From: Stromatinia cepivora
Taxonomy: Eukaryota; Ascomycota; Leotiomycetes; Helotiales; Sclerotiniaceae
Reading direction: 5' to 3'
Length of the DNA: 64,000 nucleotides
Assembly (NCBI GenBank): GCA_014898415.1
Contig: RCTD01000002.1
Location: 2,790,001-2,854,000, forward strand
The translations under genes and the position numbers were made by a program. Shown here in pieces: positions 24,849 through 35,308 of the stretch; the stretch's first letter is position 1, and each line of letters starts with the position of its first letter. Below the pieces are notes generated by a model. It saw only the letters and a list, made by a program, of their open reading frames with translations. It ran no database searches and had not been told where the DNA came from.

Positions 24849-27749
24849 TAATATAAAAAGAAATTATATTTATATATTAATCTAGAGTATATTATTATAA
24901 TTCTTTTTTTTGTAGATAATATTCAGATTATTTATTATAAAAAAAATGAATTAATTATTATAAAGATTATCGAAGAAATCAAAACTGTATATAAATTATA
25001 AGATCTGGGAAATACTAAATAATTTCTAAATATATATATACTTTGTGATTAATTCAAGAAAAAGTTATAATTAATTTATAATATATATATTAAAAAGATT
25101 ACTAAGAAATTCAAAACAATAAATGAAATAATAAATATACTGTTCTTAATAATAATATTTCAGAAAAATCAGGGTTAAATTCTTATATATATTATAAAAA
25201 TATATCAAAAGAAAATAGATTCAATATTATATATTACAATTATTATAAAAACAGATATATCATTCGTTATTTCATAATTGAATTATTATTTGATTAATTC
25301 ATTGAGCAATTATATAAAAGTTATTAATCATTATTTATAATATTTATAGAATATAAAGTATCTTGTGATTCAATATAATAATGATCAAATATTATAATTT
25401 TTTGTTTTTTTAAATATTTCTTTTACAAATGATCCAAATATTCGTTGATTATTCTAAAAGTATATTATATTTTTTTCCGATAATTTAGTTATATAAAAAG
25501 CATTTAAGCAAGATATTATAATTATTTTGATTATCGAAGTAAAGTTTTTTGGAATCGAATATATATCAAAAGAAATTATAATAATCTTCTGTAACAATCA
25601 GCAAGCGATTAGATTGATGATCGATAAGAATAAATGGATTATTATGAAATTATATTATATCGATATTCAAAATATATAATTATATTAAGAATATTCAAAA
25701 GGAAATTTTTATATAAACTATTTATTAATTATTAATATAATTACTAATGAATTTATCAAGAATTTTATAAGACAAAAATTCGAATATTTCCGATCTCTTT
25801 TCAATTTACAAGATATAAATAATAGGATTATAAAGTTTGAATAATAATAATCTAGAGTTTGAATAATGATAATCTAGATCATAAAGTTTGAATAACGATA
25901 ATCTAGAGCTTATAATTCTTCTCTTTAATATAAATAGAATAAATCCTATTTGGTATCCCAAATTATTGTATTTTTTTATAATGTACTTCAATTTGTATAT
26001 TCTATATGTATTAGAAAATAAAGAACAATTAAAATCGATTATTTCTTTATTCTTCATTTTCCTATCCTCGAAGAAGGATAAATTTCTTTTTAAACTCAAT
26101 AATTTAAAATTCAAATAAAAAAGCCTCAGGATTATTTACAATAATCAATAAACGAAAAACAATTGAAATAATCAGAATTATTAATATTATCAATATTATA
26201 GGAATCAAAAGATTATCCCTTTTTTCCTTTTTCTTCAAATATATTATCTACTCCTTTTTTTCCTTCTTCTTTATTATTCTTTTTTTTTATCCTCATTATC
26301 GCTTTCCAAAACCACAATATATTTCTTCTATTCGATCTTTTGAGGATTCCGATAAATAATATCGCAAGAAGAAGGGGAACGATGATATAAAAGAGAAAAA
26401 ACAACTTTTCTTTTCTCCTCGATCTCTAATATCATTTTCATCGCAATTCTGTATCTCTGTTTGAATTATATAATCAATAATCAGTATATTATAAAAATGA
26501 AGGGTGAACAAAGAACTTATTTTCGAATTTTGTTGATGAATAACAATATAATAATCTATTAAAGAATAAAAGAAAACTAATAAAGAAGTATTTAAATAAA
26601 CATCACAATTTCAACATCGATGATTATTCGGTTTGGAAGAATTAATAAAATATTTGTTATAGAAATTATATCTTTTAGTGATCAATGATTTTATATATTA
26701 AATATATAAATAATTATTCCTTTCTTTATAATTCCTTTTATCTTTCATTTTGATTAAAAAATCAATAATTTTCAATGATTTTTTTTCTTTCTTTTTTTCA
26801 TCTAATTCATTATTCGAAAAACCTAATATTGAAGAATCGAATAAATCGTTATTATCAAATAAAGAAACTCTTTTTTTTTTCTCTCTTTTATTAAACAATT
26901 CTTACTTTGATAATTATAAATATAAAATTAATAAAGTTTTTCAATTATATAACAAAATTCAAAAACGAAATGTACCTTCAAATTATTATCTAAATCTATA
27001 ACAGATAATTAATTATAACAAACAATAATTCCTTTAATAAAAAAAAATGGTTTTTGAAATAAATAATTATATGTTGTTTTGGAAACAGATTTAGTTAAAT
27101 TATACTCCTAAAAATCGATATCTTGATTTATTATCTATACTGAATTCATTAACTCTTTTTATTCGATTTATTGATTTTTTGAAAAAATATTAAAATCTTC
27201 TTTTACATTTGATTTTCTCAAAGTTTTTTTTTCAATTGTTATTTGTTTAATATAACTAAGATTCGTTTATTTAATCTTTTTAAACCCCAAAATTTTAAAT
27301 ATAATAATAATCAATAAAAACTTAATTAAAACCAAAATGAAAATATAAAGAAGGGATTTATATATCTTTAAAAAATTCATTTATTTTATTTTATTATTAT
27401 AATTAATATATTATAATCTAATAATTATAGATATTTTCAATTGTTACACTGCAGGATTGATTATTCTCCTATATTCTCCCAATAAAAAACTTTCTTTTTA
27501 TTATTCAAAATCTTAATTTTAAAGAATATTATAAATAATAAGCCAAAGATTAAAAGAAATTTATGGTTTATATATAATCAAATTCTTCCCTATTCCAAGA
27601 ATATCAAGATTATTTCAAATTTATATATTATATTATTCTTTTATTAATATCTACTTATAATTGCCTCACATATTTATTCACGAATTATATGAATTACTAT
27701 TTTCTATACCTTTCCATTTATTTCAGATCGCCTTTCGATTTAAGGGGTA
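24849..27749. other. AT-rich block without assignable gene
   Basis: This is very AT-rich sequence. Short open segments exist on the minus strand (about 26213-26898), basic and hydrophobic, but they begin without ATG and show no recognisable domain. The stretch probably holds the interior of a decayed family H element, because the H LTR to its right is preceded by a polypurine-like GGGGTA. Nothing firmer can be supported. Confidence 0.5.
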
Positions 27750-28057
27750 TATTACAGAAAGCTTTGTAATCTCTTATATTCTATAAAAAATCAAAATATA
27801 TACTTTCCAATTAAAATAAAGGATTTTCTACCCTTATCAATTTATTAATTGATAAAATGATCCTGATATATTGATAAATAAAGATCTAATTTAATTAAAA
27901 TATATATCGACTAAATAATTATTCATTTGTTTTATATATACAGTTCTTGATTCATATAATTAAGGACAAATTATTCAATTCTTTTACTTTACTAATCACA
28001 TGTACCATCTATTCCCCGATCCCTGAAAGTGCTCTGTAGTCATACTATCCCGTGATA
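27750..28057 (+). repeat. LTR of family H, mutated copy
   Basis: This 308-bp sequence aligns with 34998-35308 over its whole length. Its start is RIP-shifted (TATTACAGAAAGC for TGTCACGGAAAGC) and its end (TCCCCGATCCCTGAAAGTGC) is intact. That polarity and a purine-rich AAGGGG on its left suggest it is the right-hand LTR of an element that lay to the left. No target duplication is found. Confidence 0.75.
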
Positions 28058-28528
28058 AATATCGATTATTCAATTAATGAAATCTATATAATAAATAAAT
28101 TCTTTATTGAATATTATATTTCGAATAATAATAACTCTATCGAATTTAGATATCCATATATAATAGATCAATATATTTGAAATATAATTCATTAAATACT
28201 TAATATATATTCAAGGATTGATTTTGTATTATTTCCTATTAATTCCAACTTCTCTGTTTTTATTCAAAGAGTAAACTTAGTATTTATATCTATAGATTCT
28301 ATTTCAATTGAAATAAAGATTATTAAATATTTTCTTTATGAATAAGGGATTATTTTTACAGAAGTAATTATAGAATTATATATCAAATATTTCATTAAAC
28401 GATTTAAAGAATTTAATCTTCAAAGGATTTATATTATATAAATAAATAATAGTTTATATTATTTTCATTTATAATTTATCTAATAAATCTATTATAATCC
28501 ATATTTTTATCTATTTTATAATTATTAC
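28058..28528. other. AT-rich interval between H LTR and fragment G
   Basis: No gene is visible. Minus-strand readings are too broken to assign, though part may continue fragment G beyond its protease. Confidence 0.4.
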
Positions 28529-29560
28529 TTATTCTATATATTCTGATTCTTTATTGAATTCAAATATATAAAACAAGAATAATTCAAATTCGATACTTTT
28601 TTGTTTAATCCATTTCTCAAATTCAAAATTGATTTTTATATTTTTAATCAATCTAGATAAAATAATAATACTTTCATCAAAAATAATCATTATCACTTTA
28701 TATTCATATATTATAAATCCCAATTCTTTTACAATTTCTAAACTCATTATATTAATTATTAATCCTGAATCAATAATATTATTAATCTTAATATTCTTAT
28801 CCATAAAAATTATAATAATAATAAATATATTATATATCTCTTTTAATTAATAATTAAAAAAAACATTTAAATAATTAATAACTATTAAAACTATTACAAC
28901 TTTTTTAACAAAAATTTCTGAATTTCTAAAAAGTTTTTTTTTATTCTTTAATATCCACAATTAATACTTTTTTAAATATTTATTTGAAAAGATCTAATAT
29001 ATATATATAAAAACAATCCCAATTGTTCTCAAAATTTTGATTTTACAAATCTATTCCAAAATTTCTATTAGGAATTCTATAATATAAATAATAACTAATA
29101 CTTACTTTTTTATTCTTAGAAATTTAATACAAAAATTAAATATTCTATCCTTTCATATTATATCATTCTCATCGAATTCAGAAAAGCCCTTTCCTTTTTA
29201 AGATTCTTCTACTTTATCCTTTTGACTTTTATCAATATTTATATTTTTATTTTCATTAAAGAACTCCTTCTTTAATTTTTCTTTTTTAATTTAATCCATT
29301 ATTCTAAACAATATCTTTCAAAAAATATTTAAGGATTTTGAAAATTTATCTATTTTATTTTATTCTATCAATTTAAACTTTTAAATAATAAATTTCATAA
29401 TTTTAAAACTTCTTTAAATTAAATAATTATATTAATATTAATAATTTCTCTTTCTCAATAATTAACTTTCGATATTATTACAATATTTTTCAAGAATATT
29501 ATTTTATAATTACAAAGATATACAAACAAATTTCTTTTATATTACTATTGAATTATAATA
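28529..29560 (-). pseudogene. Fragment G: gag end and retropepsin of the element C family
   Basis: The minus-strand reading follows element C positions about 9990-10850 segment by segment. Examples are EIININIIIQFKEVLKL (C: EIININTIIQLKETLRL) and KKEFFNENKNINIDK (C: KKEFFNKNKTINIDK). The protease block IIDSGLIINIMSLEIVKELG (C: IINSGSTINIMNLKIIKELE) retains the catalytic Asp. The longest open part is 28529-28804. No LTRs adjoin it, so it is a truncated relic bordering the gene island. Confidence 0.78.
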
Positions 29561-30236
29561 AAAACGAAATAATCAATACCTTAATACAATTATTCGAAGC
29601 AATTCAGAAAATACAAAAACAAGAAAACAAAGCATAGGATTCCTAATTCGCATTTTATAAAATAAACCTATATACCCTAAAGGAAGCCCCTTCAACGTAA
29701 AGAAAGATGGAGGGTTCTTCTAGATGATGAATGCTATGAATGTTGATTTTCCCCCGATTGTTTTCAGAGAATTTGAAATCAGGATTTTTTCATATACAAT
29801 AGAAAGAAACCAAATTCGTTTCTTCGTATCACATTTGAGAGATTAGAGACTATTGTCTGGAGGATTTTGCGGGGTATTTTTTGTTTTCCAAAACCATATC
29901 TGCTAAAAGATTATTCTGAAGGATAGATCTGAATATAAATCTTTCTTATCATATCATGAAAGATCTACTTCAAATGTTGTTGAACTAATTGAATATTGTA
30001 CTCTGAATGTTATCTTTCTTGCTCCTTTGCGTAGACGTTTCGACCTTTCCTAGGATATAACTTTAATCCACGATATACATATATACTATCATGGAATAAG
30101 GCTTTGAATATAAAATTAATGGATAATTGAAATGGATTGAGAAATTTCAATATACGAATTCTATTATCCGGAGATAGGAAATAATAAATAACATTATTCT
30201 CAAAAAGAGAAAGTCTAATCTTGAGGTTATCCAGTA
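29561..30236. other. Border of the first gene island, no gene seen
   Basis: Base composition rises from AT-rich to near normal over this stretch. It lies downstream of the 3' end of the minus-strand gene at 30237-31190. No RNA gene or open frame with support is visible. Confidence 0.5.
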
Positions 30237-31190
30237 TTATACCAATCTTGGAGTATCCCTAACCTGAGCTGTGTTGCCAAGATACCACCACCATTCCCCA
30301 CCGATAAAACGTCTTGTATATCCACCTGGATGGTCCCAATATACATCTCCCCCATTCAACCAAAATGGCTTTCCATCATAAAATCGAAACATCCGCTCGT
30401 ATCCATCGAGAACAACACGTCCTGCTAGTTCTGCTCGAAGTCGTTCCAACCCTTCAGCTATCAAACGATCGATCCAGTAAGGTATATCAAGAGATTCCTT
30501 TCCAAGAAAGAACCAATCCGCCACACAATTTTCTTCACAAATATCATCTACCGAATCGGCCTCGAAACGCATAACGAGTAGATAGTTCCCGTCGAAATAG
30601 AATGTTTGCGGACATTTATACTGATGTGCATACCTATTACTTGTTAGTTTTAAATGAATTATATTTGCTTTGTATAATATCTACATTCTTATTTCTTTCC
30701 CTAATATATTAGCATCGGCACCAGGATAAGGATTTTGCCATTGCTCTATTGAGATAATACCTGGCCGTTTCAATTCCCCAATAGCAGCACAACGTTGATG
30801 CTGACCGATATACATCCCCCACCAAGTATCAATTTTTTCGGCAGTGTGAGCATTTAAGCCTGGGGGGCTAGTTTCCCAACGATGCCAGACTTTTGGTACA
30901 ACGCCAAAAGCTTTCTCGATCCAACTAGTAATGTAGGCGAATACACGGCGGACATCTCCTTCGTTGTGTACTTCGCTTGGAACAGCAGACAGCAATGCTG
31001 GTGAGAATCGGTTATATCGAGTACTATCGATTGTTCTATCCTCGGAGAGTACTTCGCTTCCACTAGCATAGAATCGGCGATTTAGTAGATGGTATTGCAT
31101 TGCGGATGCTTTCCTCGAAACAGAGGCATTAGAAACATAAGTATAATAAACATTCGGGCAATTAGTCAGACATTGAAGAATGGTTGGCAT
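30237..31190 (-). CDS. Protein with PD-(D/E)XK-nuclease-like signature (function unproven)
   Basis: Two exons, 31190-30685 and 30633-30237, give 300 residues from a true ATG. The 51-bp intron starts GTAGAT and ends ACTAACAAGTAATAG, with a good branch site. Splicing joins the frame through codon ATG split 2+1. Residues 115-143 contain EKID (Asp121) and, 17 residues on, GELKRPG (Glu139, Lys141). This D-x17-E-x-K arrangement, with a preceding helix (about 76-97), is that of PD-(D/E)XK folds. The C-terminal half is rich in Trp, Tyr and Gly. A kinase-like gene lies 647 bp upstream on the same strand. It could be an effector-like or selfish nuclease or a non-catalytic relative; the fold is inferred from motifs only. 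Confidence 0.72.
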
Positions 31191-31837
31191 CGTATTTGAT
31201 ATATGATGATGAGAAGGATTTCACAAATAGAATAATAGATAACAGAAGATCAAAAGTACAAAGGAAGTTATATAATTGAAAGTAGCAGCTAGTTTATGCA
31301 TTTTGATCATTCTGTAAAGTTCAAGAAGGGACAGGGATTAAATCAGATAAGGCTGCTTGTGGGATCTCGAACTTCTTATTCCTGCTTCGATCTTTCGAAC
31401 GCTAGTTAGGTACTCGCGTCTCTGGTGCAGCCTTTGACTACTTGAGCAATTCCATCTGTTTGCAGATATCAGTCAGAGTTGGGAAATTAAAAATATGAGT
31501 AAGGAATGAGATGGTCCTGGTATAGTTGTTCGTCTTGATTGAATACAAAATGAAGTTCGAAAGGGTATACATGGATGAGAAAGAAAGGTGGGCTGAAGTA
31601 GCATGTGATCTATTTAGCAATCGGAATAAGTTAGACACCGGGTAGCCCGTGCGGTTGGCTCGAACAACGGGATTGATTTGGACCCTATTAACTAGCACAG
31701 TAGGCCTAGATACGCCTAATAGTTTCAATCAGTAGTTTAAGCATTGTTTAGGCAGCCAAAGGTATAGATAAAAGTATAGTTGGCAGCTCGTTCAACGATC
31801 GTTGATAGCTTCCGAAAATTGTTTCCGTTTATAGAGC
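31191..31837. other. Spacer between the two island genes
   Basis: The composition is normal. A minus-strand open stretch (31438-31728, no ATG; it opens with TTG) reads GVSRPTVLVNRVQINPVVRA but resembles nothing I know and lacks a start. It may be an exon remnant or chance. Confidence 0.4.
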
Positions 31838-32647
31838 CTAAGAAATACATGTCGCCTTTTCCAATCTCTCTCCATTTTCGTTCGAAGAAAGGATCGATTC
31901 CAAAGTAAAAAAACTATCCAAATCTATAATGCTTTGCTCTTGAATATTTGGAAGTTCCTTCCCGTTTCTTTGTGCATAATCGCAATGCCAAAGCCACATA
32001 TCTGTACTTTCCTTCGACATTTCGAAATCAACAACTCTTAACTGCCTGGTCTCCGAATGCCACATAAGATTGCGAAGTGCGATATCCCCATGATATACCC
32101 CTTGGTTACTAATAAGATTCAAGGCTTTTCGACAATTCTCATAGATAAAGTGGTCTTTGGTGTCCACACCTGGCTCCAAGTACTCGAGCGCGATTCCCTG
32201 ATGTATCGTGCCTTCTTCATCAACCCATTTAATTTGTCCGAAACATTTTGGAATACAAACACCTTGCAAAGATACAAGTTGTTTATAAGTATTAAGCTCA
32301 TCCTTATTGTCTCCAAATTCCTTCGCAATAAATCGTTCTGGAAATTTTGAACAACGATTTGAAACTAAATGATGAAAAATAAATAAACGATTGTTTCCAA
32401 TTATATTTATTGGTTGAGCTTCAACCAAATTATCAGAAAGAATTGACGGAGTATCAGTCTCGAAGTCGATTTTGATGTCGGTCTTTTGAGCATCGATATC
32501 ATGATCTTGGATGGTTTTAGAGACCGCAATTTTGAAAGTCGCTTCTCGTTCAGTACCCTCCTCATCTTCGCCCACTTTCTTGATCATCTGTTGTAGCTCA
32601 TGATCAGAAGATACTGCAGGAGATCGGATTTGATCGTAAAATGCCAT
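31838..32647 (-). CDS. Small protein-kinase-like protein
   Basis: An uninterrupted 269-codon gene runs from ATG at 32647. The N-terminal 80 residues are acidic and without motifs. A kinase-like core follows: the ATP-site lysine in FIAKEFG (Lys109), an Asp/Glu-rich helix C region (Glu117), a hinge IALEYLEPG (152-160), the catalytic loop YHGDIALRN (His186, Asp188, Asn193) and VVDFEMS (Asp207) in place of DFG. All key catalytic residues are present, so activity is plausible. There is no clear Gly-rich loop and the C-lobe after DFE is only about 60 residues, shorter than usual, as in the compact kinase-like genes common in fungi. It is probably co-oriented with the nuclease-like gene downstream. 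The substrate is unknown. Confidence 0.78.
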   Translation of the reverse strand: MAFYDQIRSPAVSSDHELQQMIKKVGEDEEGTEREATFKIAVSKTIQDHDIDAQKTDIKIDFETDTPSILSDNLVEAQPINIIGNNRLFIFHHLVSNRCSKFPERFIAKEFGDNKDELNTYKQLVSLQGVCIPKCFGQIKWVDEEGTIHQGIALEYLEPGVDTKDHFIYENCRKALNLISNQGVYHGDIALRNLMWHSETRQLRVVDFEMSKESTDMWLWHCDYAQRNGKELPNIQEQSIIDLDSFFTLESILSSNENGERLEKATCIS

Positions 32648-34997
32648 GATTGTTATTTATTTTATAGTATAAATGAAATATTCTTGTTTCCTTTATTAAT
32701 GATTAGTAATTATAAAATCGAAGATCTAGAATATTGTATAAATGAAAGATATACCTTTCCATTTTTATAGATATTTGTGCTCATGTATGATTGCAAGACC
32801 TTTCGATGATCAAATTTGAAGACGGCGAGGATATTCAATTAGCTAAGAAGGCAATGGTGATACGTTCGGTTTTCGTGCATTTATGTAGACTGAGGTAACA
32901 ATTCATCATCTGTGGAAGGGTTGAATGCATTGAGTCAGATAACGTCCTAAGTAGAATCTTCAATCTCATATCGGATTATCTGAAATTCTGATATCAGTCG
33001 ACCATATCGGAATTTGAAAACTCCGAACCCTAACCTACCGTTGATCCTCTTCTTAGTCGAAGGTGTTGAGTTTATACGGTATAGTATTTACTTAAAACTA
33101 TGATATTTCATTCGTGATATTTGGTAATATTGTTTATCCTTCGTATTGCTATTATCTTAAATGGCTTAAGTTGAACATAAAGGTTATGGGAGGTCTTGGC
33201 ATTTTGATGCCCGCTCCGGGGTATTTACCGATCGATCTTCAAAGCTCCAAAGAGTGTGTTTTAAGTAAACGCTAAACTACTTTTCAGATCATTAGATCGG
33301 AAATAAAACGCTGATCTGCTCGCTATCAATCTTCAAGTTATAGGTATTTGATACTGATAATCACAAAATCAGTTAATAATGGATATAGAAATAAATCGAT
33401 AATTATAAATTTATCTTTCAAAGGTATTCTATTATATATAAAATATAATATCAATTGATAATATTTTGCTTGAAAATCCAAAAATGAAAAAAAAAGTTTC
33501 TTTGTAATAAATAGATAATTCTTGAATTATTTGGATACTATTTGAAAACATTTTCCAAAAAAATCAAAAACCAAAATCTTGAATCGTTTTGATAATAAAT
33601 TTCAAAAAGAATATAAATATCGAATATAAAATAAAAAGATAATTTCAAAAAATCTATTAAAATCAATATAAATATCAAAATTATTCTATTATTATAAAGA
33701 TTATAATTTTTAATTAATCTATTTTATAATTCTCAACTTCTTTTTTAATTATATTTTAATCTTTATTGTTTTCAGTAAAATAGATCAATCGAATTTGTTC
33801 GATAAAGATTTCTACTTGTTGTTTTTTATGAATTTAAAAAAGATATAAATAAAATCTATTTCTATTTAAAAATTTATATTTGTCTTGAAATTCAGAATGA
33901 ATTTATTAATTAGATTTATTAATTAGATTTAATCAAAGATATAAACAAAAATATAAAACAGAATTATAAAATTTGAGTTAAAAAAATTATATATTGATAA
34001 AAAAATTGAATGAATAAAATATTTTATTGTTTCTTTTCGATGATATTTTATTTTATATATAAATTATAACAAAATAGTATTGAATAATTTCAATTGATTA
34101 TATAATAAATAAAAATATGAAATACTAAAATCAAAAGATAATCATAATAAAATAATTCAATTTTTAAAATTTAAAGATATTTATAAAAAAACAAATAAAA
34201 CAAAGATTTATAAAATAATAGATAGGATCTGAAAATATTATTATGAGTTTATAAACAATTGAATAGGGTTCTGAACAAATTAATTTATCATTGCAAAGTT
34301 TTTATTAAATTTAAATAAATTTGAGATTCTTTATTAAATATTTTATTATCACAGCACAGGAAGAGGCCTTAAGTAATACGATGATATTCTATAAAGAAGA
34401 AAAGAAGGTGCTAAAAAGAACGCTGATTATATAGGAGATATATATCTAAAGTATTTCTATAGATTGATTAGAAACGAGTAATGAATTTTAAAAGTACTTT
34501 TTTCTTCGAAATCAGGTTTGTTTTCAAATAATTAATAAAATTATAATAAGATCTGTTAATAAAATTTCAAAGAGTTCAAATTTATATATCTAATATAATA
34601 AAATTATTATTCAAATTTTAAGATTATTTTAAAATCAATAATATATTTTTTTTTTATATAAATCATATTTTTTGTTTTGTTAATTATTTCAATATTATAA
34701 ATATAATGATTGATATTGATAATAATGATATTATATTTGAATAATTTAAAATCTATAATAATAATCTTTGTTTTGCAAAATATAATTAATATTTAATTAA
34801 GATCTTTTTGTTTTTTTTTAAATTGATTATTAATTATTGAATAAAGATATAATATTTTTATTTGATTTGATGATAATAGTTATTTTTATTATAATTATTG
34901 AATATGTTTTCGAAGACTTATTTTTGGATTGGTTCTTTTTTTCTATTTTCCTTTTCAAATATTTTATTTTTTGTAATTTTCGATTCTGATTTATTAA
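32648..34997. other. Upstream flank of the kinase-like gene grading into AT-rich DNA
   Basis: From 32650 to about 33320 the composition is near normal without an open frame; beyond that it is extremely AT-rich. Apart from the terminal-inverted-repeat unit at 33087-33269 no feature is recognised. Confidence 0.5.
33087..33269. repeat. Possible small inverted-repeat element (MITE-like)
   Basis: A perfect 12-bp inverted repeat, TTTACTTAAAAC at 33087-33098 and GTTTTAAGTAAA at 33258-33269, bounds 183 bp of near-normal composition. A 2-bp outer match (AG...CT) lies beyond two mismatches. No target duplication is evident and no second copy was seen, so chance or an RNA fold remain possible. Confidence 0.3.
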
Positions 34998-35308
34998 TGT
35001 CACGGAAAGCCTTGCGATCCCCTGTATCCTACAAAGGATCAAGGGTATGCTTTCCAATCGGGATGAAGGCTCTTCTAAACCCTGTCAATCTCTTCGATCG
35101 GCAAGATGATCCTGATATACTAACAATTGAAGATCTAGTCTAATTGAGGCACTCATCGATTAGATAATCATTCATTTATTCTATATATATAGCCTTCGAT
35201 CCATACAATCAAGGGCAAGTCATTCAATTCAATTTACTCCACCAATCACGTGTACCACCTATTTCCCCGATCCCTGAAAGTGCTCTGTTATCATACTATC
35301 CCGTTATA
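34998..35308 (+). repeat. LTR of family H, well preserved solo copy
   Basis: This 311-bp unit begins TGTCACGGAAAGCCTTGCG and ends ...CCCGTTATA, from an expected CCCGTGACA, so the two ends are inverted (TGTCACG/CGTGACA). It aligns with 27750-28057 but is hardly RIP-mutated at either end. The flanking 5-mers differ (ATTAA and TATCG), so no target duplication is shown. Confidence 0.72.

Noticed and set aside
26698..27001. Overlapping open frames on both strands
   Set aside because: Low-complexity Lys/Phe/Ser strings caused by AT richness; no ATG-based gene or domain could be supported.
27750..35308. Single family H retroelement carrying the two island genes
   Set aside because: The LTRs differ strongly in RIP state and polarity and share no target duplication, so they are better treated as separate insertions.
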